Part shown: one piece after another, positions 24,617 to 34,043 of the stretch | Layout of the letters: every line of letters begins with the position of its first letter | Position numbering within the stretch: position 1 is the first letter of the stretch | Assembly (NCBI RefSeq): GCF_012935325.2 | Contig: NZ_JABBYG020000011.1 | Span: 124,001-188,000, forward strand | DNA length: 64,000 nucleotides | Origin: Paenibacillus sp. PL91 | GTDB taxonomy: Bacteria > Bacillota > Bacilli > Paenibacillales > Paenibacillaceae | Direction: 5' to 3' | Notes under the pieces: generated by a model | The model's database searches: none | Told to the model about the DNA's origin: nothing | Seen by the model: only the letters and a program-made list of their open reading frames with translations | Program-made: the position numbers and the translations under genes

Positions 24617-26725
24617 GTGACATTAAGAAAAAAACTAGCAGTATCTACGATTGCAGCGAGCGTAGCCCTTACGGCTCTCGCTGGAATTCCGCTTAGCAGC
24701 AAAGGTTTGGCGGAGAAGCTTGGAGTAAGCGGGGTCGCTTATGCAGCGTCATTAGACGATTCTAAGCTAATTGCTGAAATCAAAAAGCTTCATGACGCAC
24801 TAGTTGCGACAGAAGGCGAGGGTAAAGTTAAAGCGCTTCAAGATAGCCTTAACGGTTTGGACATTCATGAACAGGGAGATATCGTAGACCCTATCGTTAA
24901 CAAGTTCAATCCAACTAACGATGAAGAAACACAATTGGAGAAGCTTTTCATTGATGCAGTGAAATTGTCTTACTCACCTTCTGTAGAAGGTCTTGAAGCT
25001 CTTCGTACGAATTATGGAACAGTGCTTCAACAGTTTGCTACTGAAGCAGGTGTGAATGATCTAACGGTAGATGACATCGCTACCTATTTCTTGGAAGTTC
25101 AAGAGGAGCTCGTTAATCAACTCCAAGGGAAAAAACTATCGGAACTTCTCGATCTTATGACGGACAAGGACAGCTTAAAGAAATTGATGAAAGACGTCAT
25201 TGCTGCATTGTCGGCAACAGACTACAACGTTCAGAAAGTGTTCGTTCATTACAAAGTGAATACAGATGACGTGCTTGAAGTATTGACACGTTCAAGAGAA
25301 AAAGTAGATGTTGAAGTGTTTTCTGCAGCTGCTGTAGCTTTATTCGAAGCCTATCAATCACTTCAGCCTAATCCTGAAGGTCCATCAACATCAGCGCCTG
25401 GTGGCACTGGCCCTGTAGTGGTGCCGGTGAAACTACCAGAATCAACAGACAAATTGCTGAATGATTTGAAAGCAGCGCTTGATAAGGCGACTGAAGCTGA
25501 GAAAGCGGCTCTAATTACTAAATTCGTTACAGATGCGACAGCAGAAATTGCGAAGCTGGCAACGGTTAATGCTTCTGGGAATGTAACAACCGTAAATGGA
25601 CAAGCAGTTCTTCAATTGGATGAAAACAGTGTACTATCGGCGATTGCCGGTATTAATGCGATTGCAGCAAAGGTCAAAGAGGTAGCTCCTACATCAACGT
25701 TTGCTAAAACTGTTGTAAAAATTGATCTAGGTACTTTGGCGCAGAAAGATGTCGTGCTTAACCTTTCAGATGCAGTTGTAAAAGCAGCAGCAGCCGGCAA
25801 CGTGTCGGGCGTAGCATTCACAATTGGCAAATTCGAAGTGACGGTTCCAGTTGGAGGTTCATTCTCATCTGCAATCGGCCTTACGATCAAGAAGACCGAT
25901 GCGACTGCTGAGGTTGTAGGCGCTTTGAAATCGGTTTCGGAAGTTTATGACTTTAGCCTGACTGTTGGCGGCATTGCCAAAACAACTTTTGATCAACCGA
26001 TCGTTATCAGTATCCCGCTAGGCGATACAACGGGTCTTGATCAAGAGCTTCTATCCGTAGCGAAAATCGTCGATGGCAAGCTTGTATTCCACGGCGGACG
26101 CGTGAAGGGCAGCTCCATTGTTGAGTCCCGTGACTCGTTCTCCTCATATGTAGTCGTAGAGAACAAAGTTTCGTTCAGCGATATTGCTTCCGTTGAGAAA
26201 TGGGCTAGCCGTGAAATTCAAGTCGTTGCTGCTAAGGGTGCTATCGAAGGCAAATCTGCTGGCGTATTTGCACCTAAGGATAAAGTAACACGCGCTGAAT
26301 TTGCTAAAATGCTTATCCGTGCACTTGATTTGGAGAGCGGTTCTGCGACAGAAAGCTTTGATGATGTGAAAGCTGGCGACTGGCATGCGCCTTACGTGGC
26401 TGCAGCCGTACAGCTTAAGATCATCAACGGTCGTTCAGCTACGAAGTTCGTTCCTAACGCAACAATCACACGCGCTGAGATGGCGACTATGATTGCACGC
26501 GCCTTGAAAGTATCGCAAGGTGCAGCTGATGTGACTGACACGAATGCAGCTTTGAAAGATTTTGCTGACGCAGGTAAAATCAGTGCTACTTTGAAAGATG
26601 GCGTTGCATTTGCAGCTACACACAAAATCGTAATCGGGGACGCTGGCAAATTTTTGCCTAACAATAACGCGACTCGCGCAGAAGCGGCAGTTATTATTTA
26701 TAGAGCGATAAATTTTAACAAATAA
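24617..26725 (+). CDS. SLH-domain protein in the exopolysaccharide locus
   Basis: A 702-residue exported protein. GTG 24617 has AGGAG ten bases upstream and begins a normal signal peptide (MTLRKKLAVSTIAASVALTALAG, then AYAAS). The N-terminal half is helical and acidic; the middle has a beta-rich stretch (about 380-510). Three SLH repeats close the protein, recognisable by VTRAEFAKMLIRAL, ITRAEMATMIARAL and ATRAEAAVIIYRA. SLH repeats bind wall polysaccharide, so the protein sits on the cell surface. Its place between the tyrosine phosphatase and the Wzz gene suggests a role linked to polysaccharide attachment or assembly, but no catalytic motif is seen. Confidence 0.88.
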   Translation: MTLRKKLAVSTIAASVALTALAGIPLSSKGLAEKLGVSGVAYAASLDDSKLIAEIKKLHDALVATEGEGKVKALQDSLNGLDIHEQGDIVDPIVNKFNPTNDEETQLEKLFIDAVKLSYSPSVEGLEALRTNYGTVLQQFATEAGVNDLTVDDIATYFLEVQEELVNQLQGKKLSELLDLMTDKDSLKKLMKDVIAALSATDYNVQKVFVHYKVNTDDVLEVLTRSREKVDVEVFSAAAVALFEAYQSLQPNPEGPSTSAPGGTGPVVVPVKLPESTDKLLNDLKAALDKATEAEKAALITKFVTDATAEIAKLATVNASGNVTTVNGQAVLQLDENSVLSAIAGINAIAAKVKEVAPTSTFAKTVVKIDLGTLAQKDVVLNLSDAVVKAAAAGNVSGVAFTIGKFEVTVPVGGSFSSAIGLTIKKTDATAEVVGALKSVSEVYDFSLTVGGIAKTTFDQPIVISIPLGDTTGLDQELLSVAKIVDGKLVFHGGRVKGSSIVESRDSFSSYVVVENKVSFSDIASVEKWASREIQVVAAKGAIEGKSAGVFAPKDKVTRAEFAKMLIRALDLESGSATESFDDVKAGDWHAPYVAAAVQLKIINGRSATKFVPNATITRAEMATMIARALKVSQGAADVTDTNAALKDFADAGKISATLKDGVAFAATHKIVIGDAGKFLPNNNATRAEAAVIIYRAINFNK

Positions 26726-26736
26726 TTCAAGTTAAA

Positions 26737-26779
26737 AGTAAAATCTTCCTCTCATGTAGATGGGAGGAAGATTTTTTTC
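26737..26779 (+). terminator. Terminator after the SLH gene
   Basis: AATCTTCCTC pairs with GAGGAAGATT, followed by seven T's. It separates the SLH gene from the Wzz operon. Confidence 0.88.
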
Positions 26780-26887
26780 GAAAATTATAGAATATTGTTA
26801 GATTATAGTATATTATGTAGTAGGATGTAGTCCAAAGGAATCACTCGAAATCATACTAAAAGACTATATCTGACGGAGGAGTATGGA

Positions 26888-27655
26888 GTGTCTAACGAAC
26901 TAGATTTGCGTCAGTACATGGCGATCATCAAGAAGAGATTAGCCCTTATTATATTGTTTGTCTTCGTTTGTACAGTGGCAGCGGCAGTAGTTAGTTTGTT
27001 TTTTAAAGACCCGGTTTATGAGGCCTCTACCAAAATAATTGTAAACCAGACTGCCACACAAATGGCAACTGGCCAGCTTGATCTTAATCAAATTAACTCC
27101 AATATAAAGATGATTGATACGTACAAAGAAATCATTAAGACGCCTGCCATATTAGATAAAGTGGCACTTCAGTATCCACAGCTTGGCTTAACGCCCACTG
27201 AGCTCTCACGCAAGATTCAGGTCAGCTCCGTCAACAATACCCAAGTTATGACGTTAATCGTACAGGACGTGAACTATGCGCAGGCGGCGCAAGTCGTAAA
27301 CGCTGTATCTAACGTGTTCCGGGAAGAGATTCAGCATATCTTCAAGGTTGAGAATGTGTCGATTCTGAATGAAGCCGTAGTAAATGCACAGCCAAGTCCA
27401 GTAGCGCCTAATGTACCGCTAAATATCGCCATCGCTTTTGTTGTTTCCTTAATGATTGCAGTCGGGATTACATTCTTGCTTGAATACATGGATGACACGA
27501 TTAAGACCGAAGCAGACGTGCTGCAATATTTGGGACAGCCTACGCTTGCAATGATCTCAAGAATGAATACGGAGGATGCTAATTCAAGCCAAACCAGCAA
27601 AACCAATCAAACCTACAAGGCAGGTGAATTAGAGCGTGTCTCGATTGAAAAATAA
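26888..27655 (+). CDS. Wzz/CapA-type polysaccharide co-polymerase and kinase modulator
   Basis: A 255-residue membrane protein with two transmembrane helices (about 17-37 and 178-198) enclosing an extracellular domain, the Wzz layout. The N-terminal DLRQYMAIIKKRLALI and the P-rich segment before the second helix (SPVAPNVPLNIAIAF) are typical. In Bacillota it activates the cognate tyrosine kinase through its cytosolic tail and sets chain length. GTG 26888 has GGAGG seven bases upstream. It overlaps the kinase gene by 20 bases. Confidence 0.92.
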   Translation: MSNELDLRQYMAIIKKRLALIILFVFVCTVAAAVVSLFFKDPVYEASTKIIVNQTATQMATGQLDLNQINSNIKMIDTYKEIIKTPAILDKVALQYPQLGLTPTELSRKIQVSSVNNTQVMTLIVQDVNYAQAAQVVNAVSNVFREEIQHIFKVENVSILNEAVVNAQPSPVAPNVPLNIAIAFVVSLMIAVGITFLLEYMDDTIKTEADVLQYLGQPTLAMISRMNTEDANSSQTSKTNQTYKAGELERVSIEK

Positions 27656-28328
27656 GCGTCAGATTATTACGCTAACGAATCCTCGTTCCCCCATTTCGGA
27701 ATCCTATCGGGCGTTGCGGACAAATATTGAGTTTTCTTCCATAGACGAGCAGCTTCAAGTGTTAATGGTTTCATCAGCGGGCCCTGGCGAAGGCAAATCG
27801 ACTACCATTACGAATCTGGCAGTCACATTCGCACAATCGGAGAAGAAGGTTGTTCTAATCGACGCCGATCTTCGCAAGCCAACCGCCCACCATACTTTTT
27901 CTATTTCTAATCGGTTGGGACTATCCACCGTTATTTCACAGCAATGCTCCTTAGAGGAAGTTATACAAGTATCGGATATTCCTAATCTTGATGTCATTAC
28001 ATCGGGAGCTATTCCGCCAAACCCGGCAGAAATGATGAACTCAAAACGGATGACTGCTGTTATTGATCGATTAAGAGAAATGTATGACATCATTTTAATA
28101 GATACGCCACCTCTGCTCGCAGTAACCGATGCTCAGATTGTAGCTACAAAGAGTGATGGCGTCATTCTTGTGGTTGATCAGGGCAGAGTGAAACGGGAAA
28201 TTGCAGGCAAGGCAGTAAAGAACTTAGAGAGTGTGAATGCACGTATTCTTGGTGTCGTGCTGAATAATGTGAAGCGCAAGGCGAATGAAGAGGCTTACTA
28301 TTATTACTATGGTGTACAAGATAAATAG
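27636..28328 (+). CDS. Bacterial tyrosine kinase CpsD/YwqD-type
   Basis: A 230-residue BY-kinase. Walker A GPGEGKST (residues 49-56), Walker A' VLIDADLRKP (about 74-83) and Walker B ILIDTPP are intact. The C-terminus has five consecutive tyrosines (221-225), the autophosphorylation cluster. It works with the upstream Wzz-like activator and the CpsB-like phosphatase to control polymer assembly. The GTG start lies inside the wzz gene. Confidence 0.94.
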   Translation: MSRLKNKRQIITLTNPRSPISESYRALRTNIEFSSIDEQLQVLMVSSAGPGEGKSTTITNLAVTFAQSEKKVVLIDADLRKPTAHHTFSISNRLGLSTVISQQCSLEEVIQVSDIPNLDVITSGAIPPNPAEMMNSKRMTAVIDRLREMYDIILIDTPPLLAVTDAQIVATKSDGVILVVDQGRVKREIAGKAVKNLESVNARILGVVLNNVKRKANEEAYYYYYGVQDK

Positions 28329-28373
28329 TGAGATATGTTCGTAGATGGTTATCGCTGTGGGGGGATGAGCTAG

Positions 28374-30197
28374 GTGAGTAATAAGAATAGAATGCTGATC
28401 ATACTGGTTGTAGATATTTGTATTATATGGATTGCGATTGGGATATCCTATCTCTTTCGTTTTAATGGAAGCATCCCTCCCATCTACGAAATTCAAATGC
28501 TCGAGTTTGCATTGTTAACCACCGTTATATGCGGCAGCAGCCTAGCCTACTTCCGCATGTACAGAAGAATGTGGCAATATGCGAGCATTGGGGAAATCAT
28601 TGAGCTTGCTAAAGCGATATTAATCGGTCTTATTTTATCTTACGGAGCAACCTATGCACTAAATGGAGAACGGGTTCCTTTATCGATTACTTCAAGAACA
28701 CTCGAGTTAATGCTGTTACTAATGGGAGGCTCGCGCTTCCTATGGCGCTTAATCCGAGTAAACAGAACAAAAAAGACTGCTTTAACGAACAACGTGATTA
28801 TTGTAGGTGCTGGGGATTGCGGAGCGCTTATTGCAAAGGAATTTATGACGAGCAATAGCTTTGTGGGAAACCGAATTATAGGTTTTATTGATGACGATCC
28901 TCATAAACGTAATATGCAGGTCGTAGGGTTGCCAGTGCTTGGATCTCGTTTGCACATTGAAGAGCTTGTAGCTAAGCATAAAATTCATGATATTATTATT
29001 GCCATGCCTTCCGCTAAACGGGTACATATAACGGAAATTATAAATATCTGCAAGCTGACCGGAGCGAAGGTCAAAATTATTCCTTCCATTAATGATTTTA
29101 TTAGAGGCCGTGTCGCAGTGAAATCGCTGCGAAATGTAGAAGTAGAGGACTTGCTTGGAAGAGAGCCTGTTGTGACAGATTTGGAAGGTATAGCCAATTA
29201 TGTATCGGATAAAGTCGTTCTCGTAACAGGTGCGGGCGGATCGATTGGTTCTGAGCTCTGCAGACAAATTTCATTCTTCAAGCCTTCAAGGCTATTGCTG
29301 CTTGGACATGGCGAGAACAGCATTTATACGATCGAGATGGAGCTCAGAACAAGGTTTCCGAATGTTCATTTGGAAACGGTAATTGCAGATATTCAAGATC
29401 GAGGTCGCATAGATGATGTATTCCGCAAGTTCAGACCACAGGTTGTATTCCATGCAGCGGCCCATAAGCATGTGCCACTCATGGAGCGAAACCCATCAGA
29501 GGCAGTAAAGAACAATGTGTTCGGGACAAGAAACGTAGCGGATTGTGCAGACAAATATAAAGCGGAACGATTCGTTATGATATCCTCCGACAAGGCCGTT
29601 AATCCTTCCAGCATTATGGGAGCGACCAAGAGAATTGCAGAGATGTACATACAGAGTATCAACACCATAAGTGAAACACAGTTTGTAGCGGTCCGATTCG
29701 GGAATGTACTAGGAAGTCGCGGCAGTGTTATTCCGAGATTTAAAGAACAAATTGCTGCTGGCGGTCCTGTTACCGTAACCCACCCCGATATGGTTAGGTA
29801 TTTCATGACCATACCTGAAGCCGTTCAGTTAGTTATCCAAGCGGGTTCATTCGCGAAAGGCGGCGAAATCTTCGTCTTGGATATGGGCAAGCCGGTCCGT
29901 ATCCTGGATCTAGCGCAGGATCTCATTCGATTGTCAGGCTATGAGCCTAACGTTGATATTGAAATCAACTTTAGCGGCATGCGAGAAGGCGAGAAGCTAT
30001 TCGAGGAGCTGCTAACAGATGAAGAGGCAGTATCGTCAACACAACATGAGCGCATTTACATAGGTAAACCAACGCAAATTAATCGAGTAGAGCTTGAGCT
30101 TCAATTCAAGCGAATAGAGAAAGTAATTGGAGAAAACCAAAATTCGATAAAAGATGTTATTGAGCATCTTGTTCCTTTTTATTCACATGTATCCTAA
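28374..30197 (+). CDS. Membrane UDP-GlcNAc 4,6-dehydratase (EpsC/PglF-like)
   Basis: A 607-residue protein with four N-terminal transmembrane helices (to about residue 115), a first nucleotide-binding domain (VIIVGAGDCGALIAKEF) and a second, catalytic SDR domain (VLVTGAGGSIGSELCRQ near residue 282). The catalytic segment contains SSDKAVNPSSIMGATKR, where Met replaces the usual active-site Tyr, as in the PglF/WbpM/CapD dehydratases. It would make UDP-4-keto-6-deoxy-GlcNAc, the first step to bacillosamine-type sugars. GTG 28374 has GGGGGAT upstream. The aminotransferase, acetyltransferase and phosphosugar transferase for the rest of the route follow within 6 kb. Confidence 0.92.
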   Translation: MSNKNRMLIILVVDICIIWIAIGISYLFRFNGSIPPIYEIQMLEFALLTTVICGSSLAYFRMYRRMWQYASIGEIIELAKAILIGLILSYGATYALNGERVPLSITSRTLELMLLLMGGSRFLWRLIRVNRTKKTALTNNVIIVGAGDCGALIAKEFMTSNSFVGNRIIGFIDDDPHKRNMQVVGLPVLGSRLHIEELVAKHKIHDIIIAMPSAKRVHITEIINICKLTGAKVKIIPSINDFIRGRVAVKSLRNVEVEDLLGREPVVTDLEGIANYVSDKVVLVTGAGGSIGSELCRQISFFKPSRLLLLGHGENSIYTIEMELRTRFPNVHLETVIADIQDRGRIDDVFRKFRPQVVFHAAAHKHVPLMERNPSEAVKNNVFGTRNVADCADKYKAERFVMISSDKAVNPSSIMGATKRIAEMYIQSINTISETQFVAVRFGNVLGSRGSVIPRFKEQIAAGGPVTVTHPDMVRYFMTIPEAVQLVIQAGSFAKGGEIFVLDMGKPVRILDLAQDLIRLSGYEPNVDIEINFSGMREGEKLFEELLTDEEAVSSTQHERIYIGKPTQINRVELELQFKRIEKVIGENQNSIKDVIEHLVPFYSHVS

Positions 30198-30229
30198 CAG
30201 ACAGTCTATGAGAGCGGAGGAGATTACAT

Positions 30230-30862
30230 ATGCGTAAGAAAAAGTGGAAGAAGATTTTAATTTGGGTGGCATCGATTGTTGTCATACTAGGAGTGGGGGG
30301 CTTATTTGCAGCTAATTATGCTGTTGATAAGCTTATTTCTACTCTAGCTGCCGATCTTGAGAGTGATTTATTGAATGAGGAAGTTGTAGCCCCAGAGACA
30401 AAGACAGAACAAGAGACGGATCAGACTGAACAAGATGATTCGAAATCATCAGTCGATACGGATGGAGCTGTGACGGGCTCTACAGACAAAGTGGAGAAAC
30501 CGAGTGAAGATGGATCGAGCACAACTGGCAACGGCTCTAATGATACGAAAAAAGAAGAAAAGCCGAAGGACGGTTATAACGGCGAAGTAACCATAGATAA
30601 AGCCAAGGATCTTCAAGAGAAAATTACGGTTTCTGAGAAAGCACAGGTTTCATCCGTGTTACTAAAAGAACTTAGTGTGTCTGATATAAAAGAGCTTCAA
30701 GCACTTGCTAGCGGTGGGATGAGCCTTGAGGAGAAGAAACAAGCTCGCAGCATTATCTTAGAAAAGCTGTCGCCTGAGCAATATGATGAGTTGATTCAGG
30801 TGGCTAAGAAGTATGGGATGAGTCAGGGGAAAACTTATGACCAAGTAATAGATGAAAAATGA
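30230..30862 (+). CDS. Unknown single-pass membrane protein
   Basis: A 210-residue protein I do not recognise. A basic N-terminus (MRKKKWKK) leads into one helix (about 8-30), then an acidic, Ser/Thr-rich, disordered stretch (about 45-120), then a helical C-terminal domain with KAKDLQEKIT and SPEQYDELIQVAKKYGM. The layout puts the C-terminal part outside the cell. GGAGGAG lies upstream of the ATG. It is embedded between the dehydratase and galU, so it is probably part of the polysaccharide machinery. The end of the protein resembles small helical domains of other Paenibacillus exported proteins only in general character. Confidence 0.75.
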   Translation: MRKKKWKKILIWVASIVVILGVGGLFAANYAVDKLISTLAADLESDLLNEEVVAPETKTEQETDQTEQDDSKSSVDTDGAVTGSTDKVEKPSEDGSSTTGNGSNDTKKEEKPKDGYNGEVTIDKAKDLQEKITVSEKAQVSSVLLKELSVSDIKELQALASGGMSLEEKKQARSIILEKLSPEQYDELIQVAKKYGMSQGKTYDQVIDEK

Positions 30863-30888
30863 GGGTTTGAGAATGAGGAGCGATATTA

Positions 30889-31773
30889 ATGAAGGTACGT
30901 AAGGCGATTATTCCAGCTGCAGGTCTAGGGACAAGATTTTTACCGGCGACTAAGGCAATGCCTAAAGAGATGCTTCCTATCGTAGATAAACCGACTATTC
31001 AATATATAGTAGAAGAAGCAATTGAATCAGGTATCGAGGATATTATTATTGTTACGGGTAAGGGGAAAAGGGCAATTGAAGACCATTTTGACCATTCATT
31101 TGAACTTGAACAAAGTTTATTGGAAAAAGGGAAGCTCGAACTTTTAGATGCAGTTCAAAAGTCTTCTAAAATGGTTGATATTCATTATATTCGGCAGAAG
31201 GAAGCAAAGGGTTTGGGGCATGCCATTTGGTGTGCTCGTAAGTTTATTGGAGATGAACCTTTTGCAGTGTTACTGGGTGATGATATTGTACAGGCGAATA
31301 AACCTTGTTTAAGACAAATGATTGAACAATATGATCGTTATAAGTCGTCAATAATTGGTGTTCAACGTGTTTCAGAGGATGACGTATCTAGATATGGTAT
31401 TGTCGATGGAAAGGAAATTCATGATCGACTTTACAGTGTAAGCCACTTAGTCGAGAAACCAAACAAGAATGAGGCTCCATCTAATATTGCAATTATGGGG
31501 CGTTACATTCTTAGTCCAAAGATTTTTGAAATATTAAACAGTCAAACACCAGGAGCTGGTGGTGAAATTCAATTAACGGATGCTATCGCTAAATTAAATT
31601 ATATCGAAGCTGTATATGCGTATAACTTTGAAGGTGTAAGGTATGATGTTGGCGAAAAACTTGGCTTTATTAAAACTACATTGGAGTTCGCATTACAACG
31701 TCAGGATTTAAGACAAGACATACTGAAATACCTTAGGAAATTATTCGAGAATGAGCTGACTAATATTAAATAG
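30889..31773 (+). CDS. galU: UTP-glucose-1-phosphate uridylyltransferase
   Basis: A 294-residue enzyme making UDP-glucose. The N-terminal nucleotide motif is IIPAAGLGTRFLPATKAMPKEML, followed by VDKPTIQYIVEEA; a GYGIVDG-like segment (SRYGIVDG) and VEKP are also typical. Its product feeds the UDP-glucose dehydrogenase at the end of the locus (45124-46290). The length is normal. Codon use here begins to turn AT-rich compared with the genes before it. Confidence 0.94.
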   Translation: MKVRKAIIPAAGLGTRFLPATKAMPKEMLPIVDKPTIQYIVEEAIESGIEDIIIVTGKGKRAIEDHFDHSFELEQSLLEKGKLELLDAVQKSSKMVDIHYIRQKEAKGLGHAIWCARKFIGDEPFAVLLGDDIVQANKPCLRQMIEQYDRYKSSIIGVQRVSEDDVSRYGIVDGKEIHDRLYSVSHLVEKPNKNEAPSNIAIMGRYILSPKIFEILNSQTPGAGGEIQLTDAIAKLNYIEAVYAYNFEGVRYDVGEKLGFIKTTLEFALQRQDLRQDILKYLRKLFENELTNIK

Positions 31774-32018
31774 TCCTCATTACCTTATTTACTCCAATAT
31801 ATGAATCTTAAGAACACATTTATTTTATGGAAAATCAAACCTAATTACTATCTAATTGCAAATAAATTATTATCATTTTTATGAATCTTATAATTCTACG
31901 TCTCAATAATAAATAATTAATTATAATATATTCCTGTTGGTAATTAGCGGTTAATAAATGTTTTGTAATCGCAATTAATGAATTTCATGCTAGATACTAT
32001 AAAATTGAGGTGAATTTA

Positions 32019-33269
32019 ATGATTGTAAATGTAACAAGAAATATTCCGTTCTCTCCCCCGGATATGTCAGATGCGGAGATCGATGAAGTTATTAAAACGT
32101 TGAAATCCGGTTGGATTACAACTGGGCCGAGAACTAAGCTCTTTGAAAAAAAAATATCTGAATATATAGGTGTAAAGAAAGCCGTCTGCTTAAATTCTGC
32201 AACTGCTGCAATGGAACTTACACTTCGTATTCTTGGTATTGGTGCTGGTGATGAGATTATAACCACGGCTTATACATATACAGCGTCAGCCTCTGTAATA
32301 AACCATGTTGGTGCGAAAATTGTGTTAGTTGATGTGTCACCGGATTCATTTGAGATGGATTATTCGAAGTTAGCTGATTCAATTACTGAGAAGACTAAGG
32401 CAATCATCTCAGTAGATATTGCAGGGAAGATGTGTGATTATGATGCGATATATCGAATTGTGGAGAGTAAGCGAGGATTGTTTAAAGCTAATAATGAACT
32501 GCAACGGATATTTAACAGAATAATCGTGATGGCTGATGCTGCTCATGCTTTTGGGGCTGAAAGAAAGGGTATAAGGTGTGGGAAAGCCGCTGACTTTACC
32601 TGTTTCTCCTTCCACGCTGTGAAGAATTTGACAACGGCTGAAGGTGGAGCTGTTGTCTGGACTAACGATAAAGGAATAGATAATGAATATCTTTACAACC
32701 AATTTATGTTGTATTCCCTCCATGGTCAGTCTAAAGATGCATTAGCGAAGACTCAAATAGGCGCTTGGGAATATGACATAATATACCCGGGATTTAAGTG
32801 TAATATGACTGATATTTTTGCTGGTATTGGGTTGGTGCAACTTAGTAGATACGATAGGCTCATGAAGAGACGGCGGCAGATAATTGAGATGTACAATAGT
32901 GCTTTAATGCCTTTTGGGATTCAGAGTTTGCAACATTATGGTCAAGAATTTGGCTCCTCAGGTCATCTATACTTGACGAGAATTCCAGGAATTGGTGAAG
33001 TTGAACGCAATGAAATTATAAAGAAGATGGCGGAGGCGGGGGTATCTTGTAACGTCCACTACAAGCCGTTACCAATGTTCACTGCCTATAAAATGTTGGG
33101 ATTTGATATAGAAGATTATCCTAATGCTTATAAACAATACGCTAATGAAATCACGCTTCCATTGCATACTTTGTTGAGCGATGAAGATGTTGAGTATGTA
33201 TGTTTATGTTTGAAAAGAGCGATTAAAGAGATTTTTATAGGTATAAAGGATGTAACACAAGTGGGGTGA
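32019..33269 (+). CDS. DegT/DnrJ/EryC1-family sugar aminotransferase
   Basis: A 416-residue PLP enzyme that aminates a keto sugar, probably the 4-keto product of the dehydratase (EpsN/PglE role). The PLP lysine is in FSFHAVKNLTTAEGG and the Asp contacting the cofactor is in VMADAAHAFGAER. Compared with usual PglE enzymes there is an extra segment of about 20 residues before that strand (around KRGLFKANNELQRIFN). ATG 32019 follows TTGAGG; a GTG three codons earlier is possible. The 245 bases upstream are very AT-rich and hold no gene. Confidence 0.9.
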   Translation: MIVNVTRNIPFSPPDMSDAEIDEVIKTLKSGWITTGPRTKLFEKKISEYIGVKKAVCLNSATAAMELTLRILGIGAGDEIITTAYTYTASASVINHVGAKIVLVDVSPDSFEMDYSKLADSITEKTKAIISVDIAGKMCDYDAIYRIVESKRGLFKANNELQRIFNRIIVMADAAHAFGAERKGIRCGKAADFTCFSFHAVKNLTTAEGGAVVWTNDKGIDNEYLYNQFMLYSLHGQSKDALAKTQIGAWEYDIIYPGFKCNMTDIFAGIGLVQLSRYDRLMKRRRQIIEMYNSALMPFGIQSLQHYGQEFGSSGHLYLTRIPGIGEVERNEIIKKMAEAGVSCNVHYKPLPMFTAYKMLGFDIEDYPNAYKQYANEITLPLHTLLSDEDVEYVCLCLKRAIKEIFIGIKDVTQVG

Positions 33270-33273
33270 GTGA

Positions 33274-33867
33274 ATGTATAGACACTTTTTTAAACGATTA
33301 TTCGATTTAGTACTAGCATTAATCGCTCTACCATTCTGGTTAATTATATTAATTATAGTTAGCCCAATAATATACTTTCAAGATAATGGCTCAATCTTCT
33401 ATAATGCGTCACGACTTGGTAAGAACGGAAAGATATTTAAAATGTATAAATTTCGCTCTATGAAGATGAGTGCGCCTGACATAAGGAACGAAGATGGTTC
33501 AACCTTTAATTCAGAGGATGATCCTAGGCTGACAAAAATAGGAAAAATCCTACGAAAGACAAGTCTTGATGAAACACCGCAGCTATTGAATATCATAAAA
33601 GGTGAAATGAGTATTATTGGACCAAGACCAGATTTGCCAGAGGCAATTAATATTTATCAAGGTGATGAGAGATTAAAAATTAGCGTACGGCCAGGGGTTA
33701 CTGGATATAGTCAAGCATATTATAGAAACTCAATTTCGGCAAAGGATAAGTTTGCAAATGATATTTATTATGTTAATCACATCTCATTATTACTAGATTT
33801 AAAAATTATTATCAAAACGGTGCTGTCGGTATTAAAAAACAGAAATATATATGTTTCTGCGGATTAA
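33274..33867 (+). CDS. Initiating undecaprenyl-phosphate sugar phosphotransferase (PglC/EpsL-like)
   Basis: A 197-residue monotopic enzyme that loads the first sugar phosphate on the lipid carrier. It has one N-terminal hydrophobic re-entrant helix (about 8-33), the KMYKFRSM segment, the catalytic Asp-Glu pair in TSLDETPQLLNI, and GPRPDLPEA. The short length without extra membrane helices is the PglC/EpsL form, which often uses bacillosamine-type UDP sugars; that fits the dehydratase, aminotransferase and acetyltransferase nearby. It lies 4 bases after the aminotransferase stop. Confidence 0.92.
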   Translation: MYRHFFKRLFDLVLALIALPFWLIILIIVSPIIYFQDNGSIFYNASRLGKNGKIFKMYKFRSMKMSAPDIRNEDGSTFNSEDDPRLTKIGKILRKTSLDETPQLLNIIKGEMSIIGPRPDLPEAINIYQGDERLKISVRPGVTGYSQAYYRNSISAKDKFANDIYYVNHISLLLDLKIIIKTVLSVLKNRNIYVSAD

Positions 33868-34043
33868 AGAAAAAGTGTCTGATTGCTTTAAAACAGAAAC
33901 TTAGCATTATTATTAAAAAAAGATATTAGCATTTAAATTCATAAATTTAATTAGTAAGTAATATTAAAAAATTAATTATTATAAAATTTATTTAAACATA
34001 GATCAATTATTTCAAAGAAAAAATCAAAGAAGTGGTGACATAG

